Assembly (NCBI GenBank): GCA_964036195.1
Contig: OZ038456.1
Coordinates: 12,648,001-12,712,000 of the forward strand
Source of the DNA: Sphaerolaimus hirsutus
Lineage: Eukaryota; Nematoda; Chromadorea; Monhysterida; Sphaerolaimidae
Length of the DNA stretch: 64,000 bases
Direction of reading: 5' to 3'
Notes under the pieces: generated by a model
What the model was told of the DNA's origin: nothing
Databases searched by the model: none
What the model saw: the letters and a program-made list of their open reading frames with translations, nothing else
Shown here: positions 59,812 to 64,000 of the stretch, piece by piece
How the letters are laid out: each line of letters begins with the position of its first letter
Numbering within the stretch: position 1 is the first letter of the stretch
Program-made: the position numbers and the translations under genes

Positions 59812-60233
59812 AGCCGGAATTACAGCTCAGCGGCGTTGACGTGAAATGATGACGTCGTAAAATTGATTACATCAAAATAGACATAGGTACAGCGTTGAAA
59901 TTTCAGAATTTGATAGTTCTAGTAATTAGTGTGTAATGTCCTAAAAAAATTAAGAAAATACTTCTTATTTAATAAGTAATTAATTTTACGTCAAAATTTA
60001 CACATTCTATGTCAAAATTTCACATCAAACATTTTACGTCACCAAAAAATTTTGACATTGAATTAATAACTACTTAAAAAATGATTATTTGGTAAAAAAT
60101 TTTTGGGACATTACACACAATTACTAGAACTATCTAATTCTGAAATTTCAATGCTGTACTTGTTGTCTATTTTGATGTAATCAATTTGACGTCATCATTT
60201 CACGTCAAATGCCGCGGAGCTGTAATTCCGGCT
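59812..60233. mobile_element. TTAA-flanked palindromic MITE
   Basis: AGCCGGAATTACAGCTCAGC and the inverted right end, flanked by TTAA at 59808-59811 and 60234-60237. Very similar to 36471-36841 with a different middle. Confidence 0.88.
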
Positions 60234-60237
60234 TTAA

Positions 60238-60925
60238 AGCGGGAATTAGAGCTCAGCGTCGATTCGACGTGAAATGATGACGTGAAATGACGTCGTGAAA
60301 TTAATTACACGAGTGTGGATCATGCTACGGGTCTACAATTTTCTAAGGATAATATATGAATCAATACCTTAATCGTGTCCAATACTGAGTGTTATCAGCC
60401 ACAACTAGAGCGAATTGAAAAATTCAATTTTTATCATTTCACGTCATCATCATTTCACGTCACAGTGTCAGGGAACAACTTGACATTTCACGTCAAGACT
60501 TTTGCTTGCAATTCTGTCGTACATCGGCCGATTTTGATGCCCTTTGAGTATGTTGTGGTCGCGCCTACTACCAAATTCTTTTTTTACTCGAATAGTCCCC
60601 CAGTCCCGAGATAAGGGAGGTGAAGTCACAAAATTACACTAAAAACTGTGTGTTCCACAACTCCTCCAAACTGTGGCCGTTTGGGTTGCAAACTTCAGCA
60701 TAGGTGTCCTATGGAGTCTACTCTATTGTGTTAAAATTTCATTGTGATAGCTCAACTGTAGCTCAAGCTATCGCGTTTTTCCAGCGGTAACTGAAGATGC
60801 CCACCCCTGTATCATCCTTAGAAAATTGTAGACTCGTAGCATGATCCACACTCGTGTAATTAATTTCACGACGTCATTTCACGTCGTCATTTCACGTCGA
60901 ATCGACGCTGAGCTCTAATTCCGGC
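60238..60925. mobile_element. TTAA-flanked palindromic MITE, abutting the previous one
   Basis: Starts AGCGGGAATTAGAGCTCAGC directly after the shared TTAA 60234-60237 and ends CTCTAATTCCGGC/TTAA. Its spacer holds a right-hand part (about 60490-60815) of the palindrome found at 33162-33729. Confidence 0.82.
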
Positions 60926-61627
60926 TTAAGAGCCACTTTCGATGTCTCGGTGAATTCGCAGGTCAAAGTTGTACTCAATAACACTGACTGCACTTAATAG
61001 TTGTCAACTGTCATGTTCAAACACATGTGGTGTCAAATTGCCTTCAAACACTCTAACATGTTATATTAGATTGATTACATTGTGTCATCATGACTTTTTT
61101 GAAATTTCTTAAATTAAATACAGTCTATCTGAGAGACAAAGTAGATTTAGATGTGGGATGAGCCTACGTCGTTTCCCCACCCATCAAAGAGGGGGCGTTT
61201 TTCGAGGCAGGGGTATATCTGCCTCAGCCAGCTAACACGAGGTGGTGATTCGAAGGGGGAATTCTTCAGAGGTGGAGTTAATCGAAAATATACGGTGTCT
61301 CATCAGAAAAATTTGCATTGTGTGCTCCCAAGCCGTTTGACAAATCTGCACGGTTTCATATTTTTCTGCCATGAATAGATCCATATTAAATTGACGTTTT
61401 GTATCCAGTTTTTTTTTTGAATTTTACATTATAATACATTGCATGTTATATCTCTTTTCGAAAACTTACATCCTTTTATAATTTCAGTGCTATTTAAAGA
61501 AGACATAAATACATGAATTATATGAACAAAATGAATTTAGGTGATGGTTTGATGATTGCACTTTCATATTTAGAAAAACAAAAACAATAGCAAAACAGCA
61601 AAATCGAATAAGCCTGCGACCGCTAAA

Positions 61628-61813
61628 ATGGCTCAAAAACGCATGATTGACACAGACAAAGTAGTCGGTCACGGGGCGAGTTACACACTGCATAAAATTC
61701 CGGGGAAAAAAGTAAATTTCAAACAAATGCCTCAAATGCTCACTGATGCTACAAAATTTTACCCAAAAACCGACAACTTTGTCTCGAGTTTTACATTTTG
61801 CAGCGTGCAGTAA
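61628..61813 (+). CDS. Small ORF of unknown function
   Basis: A 61-codon ORF begins MAQKRMIDTDKVVGHG in a good start context (CTAAAATGG) and is free of the word repeats that create most ORFs here. It is rich in Lys, with HKIPGKKVNFKQMPQM in the middle. The end (TTTTGCAG/CGTGCAG) looks like a splice acceptor rather than a natural C-terminus. I do not recognise it, and the opposite strand is also open here, so it may be chance. Confidence 0.2.
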   Translation: MAQKRMIDTDKVVGHGASYTLHKIPGKKVNFKQMPQMLTDATKFYPKTDNFVSSFTFCSVQ

Positions 61814-61884
61814 TGCCACAACAACCTCAACTGAACAACCGTACGTCACGCTAGTTTTCGGACGATATGACTGTAGACATCAAT

Positions 61885-62951
61885 GGCAACCCGCACACTA
61901 GCAGAGTTGTGCAAATACTGGTATTTTTGGAAAACGTAAACGTAAACGTAAATACCTTTTTCAAATCAAAAGTATCAATACTAAAACGTAAGGTATTTTT
62001 AAAATACCAAGGAATACGTAAAATAAAACGTAAACGTAAAAAAAAATTTTACACACAGTATTTGCCATTGTGCTTTGGAAAATACCATTATTTTCACACG
62101 TCATGACTGGCGTCACTCCCAGACCCTATAAAATGCCCTGTCAAATGTCATGCAAAGTGTCTAAAGTCATGCAAAATGCTCTGGCAGGTGGCAAATCTTT
62201 GCCATTTTGCTGGGCATTTTACATGAGTTTTGACATTTGCATGAAATTTCACATTTTACAGGGCATCCTACAGAGTCTCAAATTGGCTGGCACCAGAGGT
62301 TGCACTCGCCCTGCCAGTTTCAAAATGTGTGCTACTCACAGTTGTTGCAACTGGCGTTGTCGGAATTCATCACAAAAAAATTATTAACGCAAGGATCCAC
62401 AAATAAACAAAAAGGTTTCTGTGTTCAGCATTTGAACATTTATGATTATGTACCCAGTATTCCATGTGTAAGTGCAAGCATGCAGTCACTTTTTCATATA
62501 CCGCTTTTTGTTTCTATGTATACATGTTACATTTATGCAAAGACATAAGAATATTGTTGGCTGCAGGTGGTGCAGCCCATTTGAACATGGGCACGTGTGA
62601 ACGATCACAAGTTTTTTACGTTTTCCCTAGTACCCGGGTATTTTAGTCAGGAAAACGTAACAAAACGTAATGGTATTTTTGGAAAACGTAAACGTAAACG
62701 TAAATATAAATACCCGAATAACCGGGTATTTCGGGTAAACGTAAATACGTTTTTCCAACTCTGCACACTAGTTGACACACGTGTGTCAACTAGTCTGTGT
62801 CAACTCAGATTCCGGCTTCACGTGTCGCAGAGCGATCTCCAAGCACATGCGGCAATGTTGAGGCGAGTACAAAGTATTAAGGCGAGTGGAGCCGAAATCT
62901 GAGTTGGCACAGACCCAATTGATAAATGTGTCAACTAGTGTGTGGGCGGCC
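61885..62951. mobile_element. TTGACA-type MITE interrupted by a hAT-type element
   Basis: AAT at 61882-61884 and 62952-62954 flanks GGCAACCCGCACACTAG... and the inverted CTAGTGTGTGGGCGGCC. Without the insert it is about 197 bp and resembles 443-662 in its inner arms (CTTCACGTGTCGCAGAGCGA). Confidence 0.9.
61902..62763. mobile_element. hAT-type element, CAGAGTTG ends, AAACGTAAACGTAAA words
   Basis: A perfect 8-bp duplication CACACTAG (61894-61901, 62764-62771) flanks CAGAGTTG...CAACTCTG, 862 bp. Both subterminal regions are arrays of AACGTAAACGTAAATAC. It carries a TGTAAAATG-word palindrome at 62105-62300. Confidence 0.95.
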
Positions 62952-63117
62952 AATAGTCGAAATTCTTTTATGAAATTTTGAAATCTATTCAGTGGAATTC
63001 GGTGAAATACAGTATCCGCACCTTAAATCTACACCCTCCGAATACTGCGTTCAGGCGGGATCGGTATGAGTGATATTACGCTAGATATAACTGGAGCTTA
63101 ACGCCAGACTATCGTCA

Positions 63118-64000
63118 TAGTTGTTGAAACGTATAAACGTTTACTCGATAAATAAGTATGCTCGAGTACTGCGTAAATAGGTTTACGTTTCGCCTTGAAA
63201 AAATACCGGTACTCACTTACTCGCGTACTTTTTGATAAGACGCGAGTACAGAAAACGTATTTCAGGGGGGCTTTTACATAGGCTTTTTCAAGGCATAAAT
63301 GGAAAAAATGAAGAAAAAGCTAAAAATAGGGAGAAATATCCAAAATAGCTTAAAAATTGGCAAAAACACAAACTAGTGGTGAGTTTGGGTGTGAAAAAAG
63401 TTTACAAATTAGTGATTTTGAGCGAAAATTGGAGCAATTTATGAAAAGTATCCACATTACCGTTTTCCGGGGACAAAAGTGATTTACTCACGTTCAGGGT
63501 TGGTTTTATAAAAATCATTTGTATACAAATTGTATAAAAATTGTATAAAAATGTATTTTATTTTTATTTTATTCTTGTTTCATTTTATTTTATTTTATTC
63601 CAAAATAATAATAAAATAATAAAATGGACCATTTTACAAAAAATTTACAAAAATTTTACAGAAATTTTACAAAAAATCAGAATCTTGCATGCAAGGTCAG
63701 AAAAATGTGATAATTAGACCTAAACATGAAAAACGTGTGACAAATTTTTCCATTACTTTGCAAAAGTTGCATGCAGTAGGTATTGTTATCTAGTTGCAAG
63801 TGTTAAGTTACAATTATCGATAAGAATGGTTTGCATTTTCAGTAGAAGGATTACTGGAGTGTGCCGGGCGCATTTGTAAAACATCATGCAAAGTGTCAAT
63901 TGTCATGACAAATGTAGTAAAGGGTCAATTGGCATCTCAAATGTCAAGCAAAGTATAATTGTCATGACAAATGTCGTGCAGAGTGTAAATTGTGTATCTG
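63118..64000. repeat. Right-edge repeats
   Basis: 63118-63500 carries ACTCGAGTACTGCGTAAAT words around a piece resembling the CAGGGGTCTCC interior. 63500-63670 starts CAGGGTTGG and has TTGTATAAAAATTG and TATTTTATTT arrays. 63860-64000 has CATGCAAAGTGTCAATTGTC words. No gene seen. Confidence 0.5.

Overview
The window is nuclear DNA of an invertebrate animal. Genes are split by GT/AG introns of about 150 bp to 5 kb, there is a nuclear tRNA-Asp, and the identifiable proteins are animal proteins. I cannot name the phylum from the sequence. A 200-base run of N (33875-34074) marks an assembly gap. All exon models below were built by hand from splice sites, reading phase and remembered family signatures; no search was run.

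Layout. (1) 199-10794, minus: a secreted, cysteine-rich, dermatopontin-like repeat protein, nine exons, running off the left edge. (2) 14522-25800, minus: an MTA1/2/3 homologue (NuRD chromatin-remodelling subunit) with BAH, ELM2, SANT and GATA-type zinc finger regions. (3) 26729-30961, plus: a MOZART1 (MZT1) homologue, head-to-head with MTA. (4) 32052-44800, plus: an orthologue of KLHL8 (BTB-BACK-Kelch CUL3 adaptor), 14 exons. (5) 47213-57202, minus: a FAM161A/B-type ciliary/centriolar protein, tail-to-tail with KLHL8, with a near-perfect RFX X-box (58078-58091) upstream. (6) tRNA-Asp(GTC) at 53220-53291 inside FAM161 intron 1. Two possible exons of an unrecognised gene lie at 4333-4718, and a small ORF at 61628-61813.

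Most of the rest is non-autonomous DNA transposons. Many can be delimited to the base. They include hAT-type elements with 8-bp target duplications (families CAGGGGTCTCC, CAGGGACGTA, YAGGGWTGG, CAGAGTTG, TAGTGATG), MITEs with AAT/ATT duplications and CACACTAGTTGACA ends, TA-duplicating palindromes and TTAA-flanked palindromes. They are nested up to three or four levels, best seen in KLHL8 intron 2 (32455-36144), MZT1 intron 2 (27457-30412) and FAM161 intron 1 (53897-56367). No transposase gene is visible.

The most unusual feature is the build of these elements: short ends followed by subterminal arrays of one short word, with the word differing between elements but matching at the two ends of each element. 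A second unusual feature is that introns of the three best-resolved genes tend to start with a G-tract and end with a C-tract.

The genes do not form a pathway. MZT1 (gamma-tubulin recruitment) and FAM161 (centriole/axoneme) are both microtubule-organising proteins; the others are a chromatin factor, a ubiquitin-ligase adaptor and an extracellular protein.
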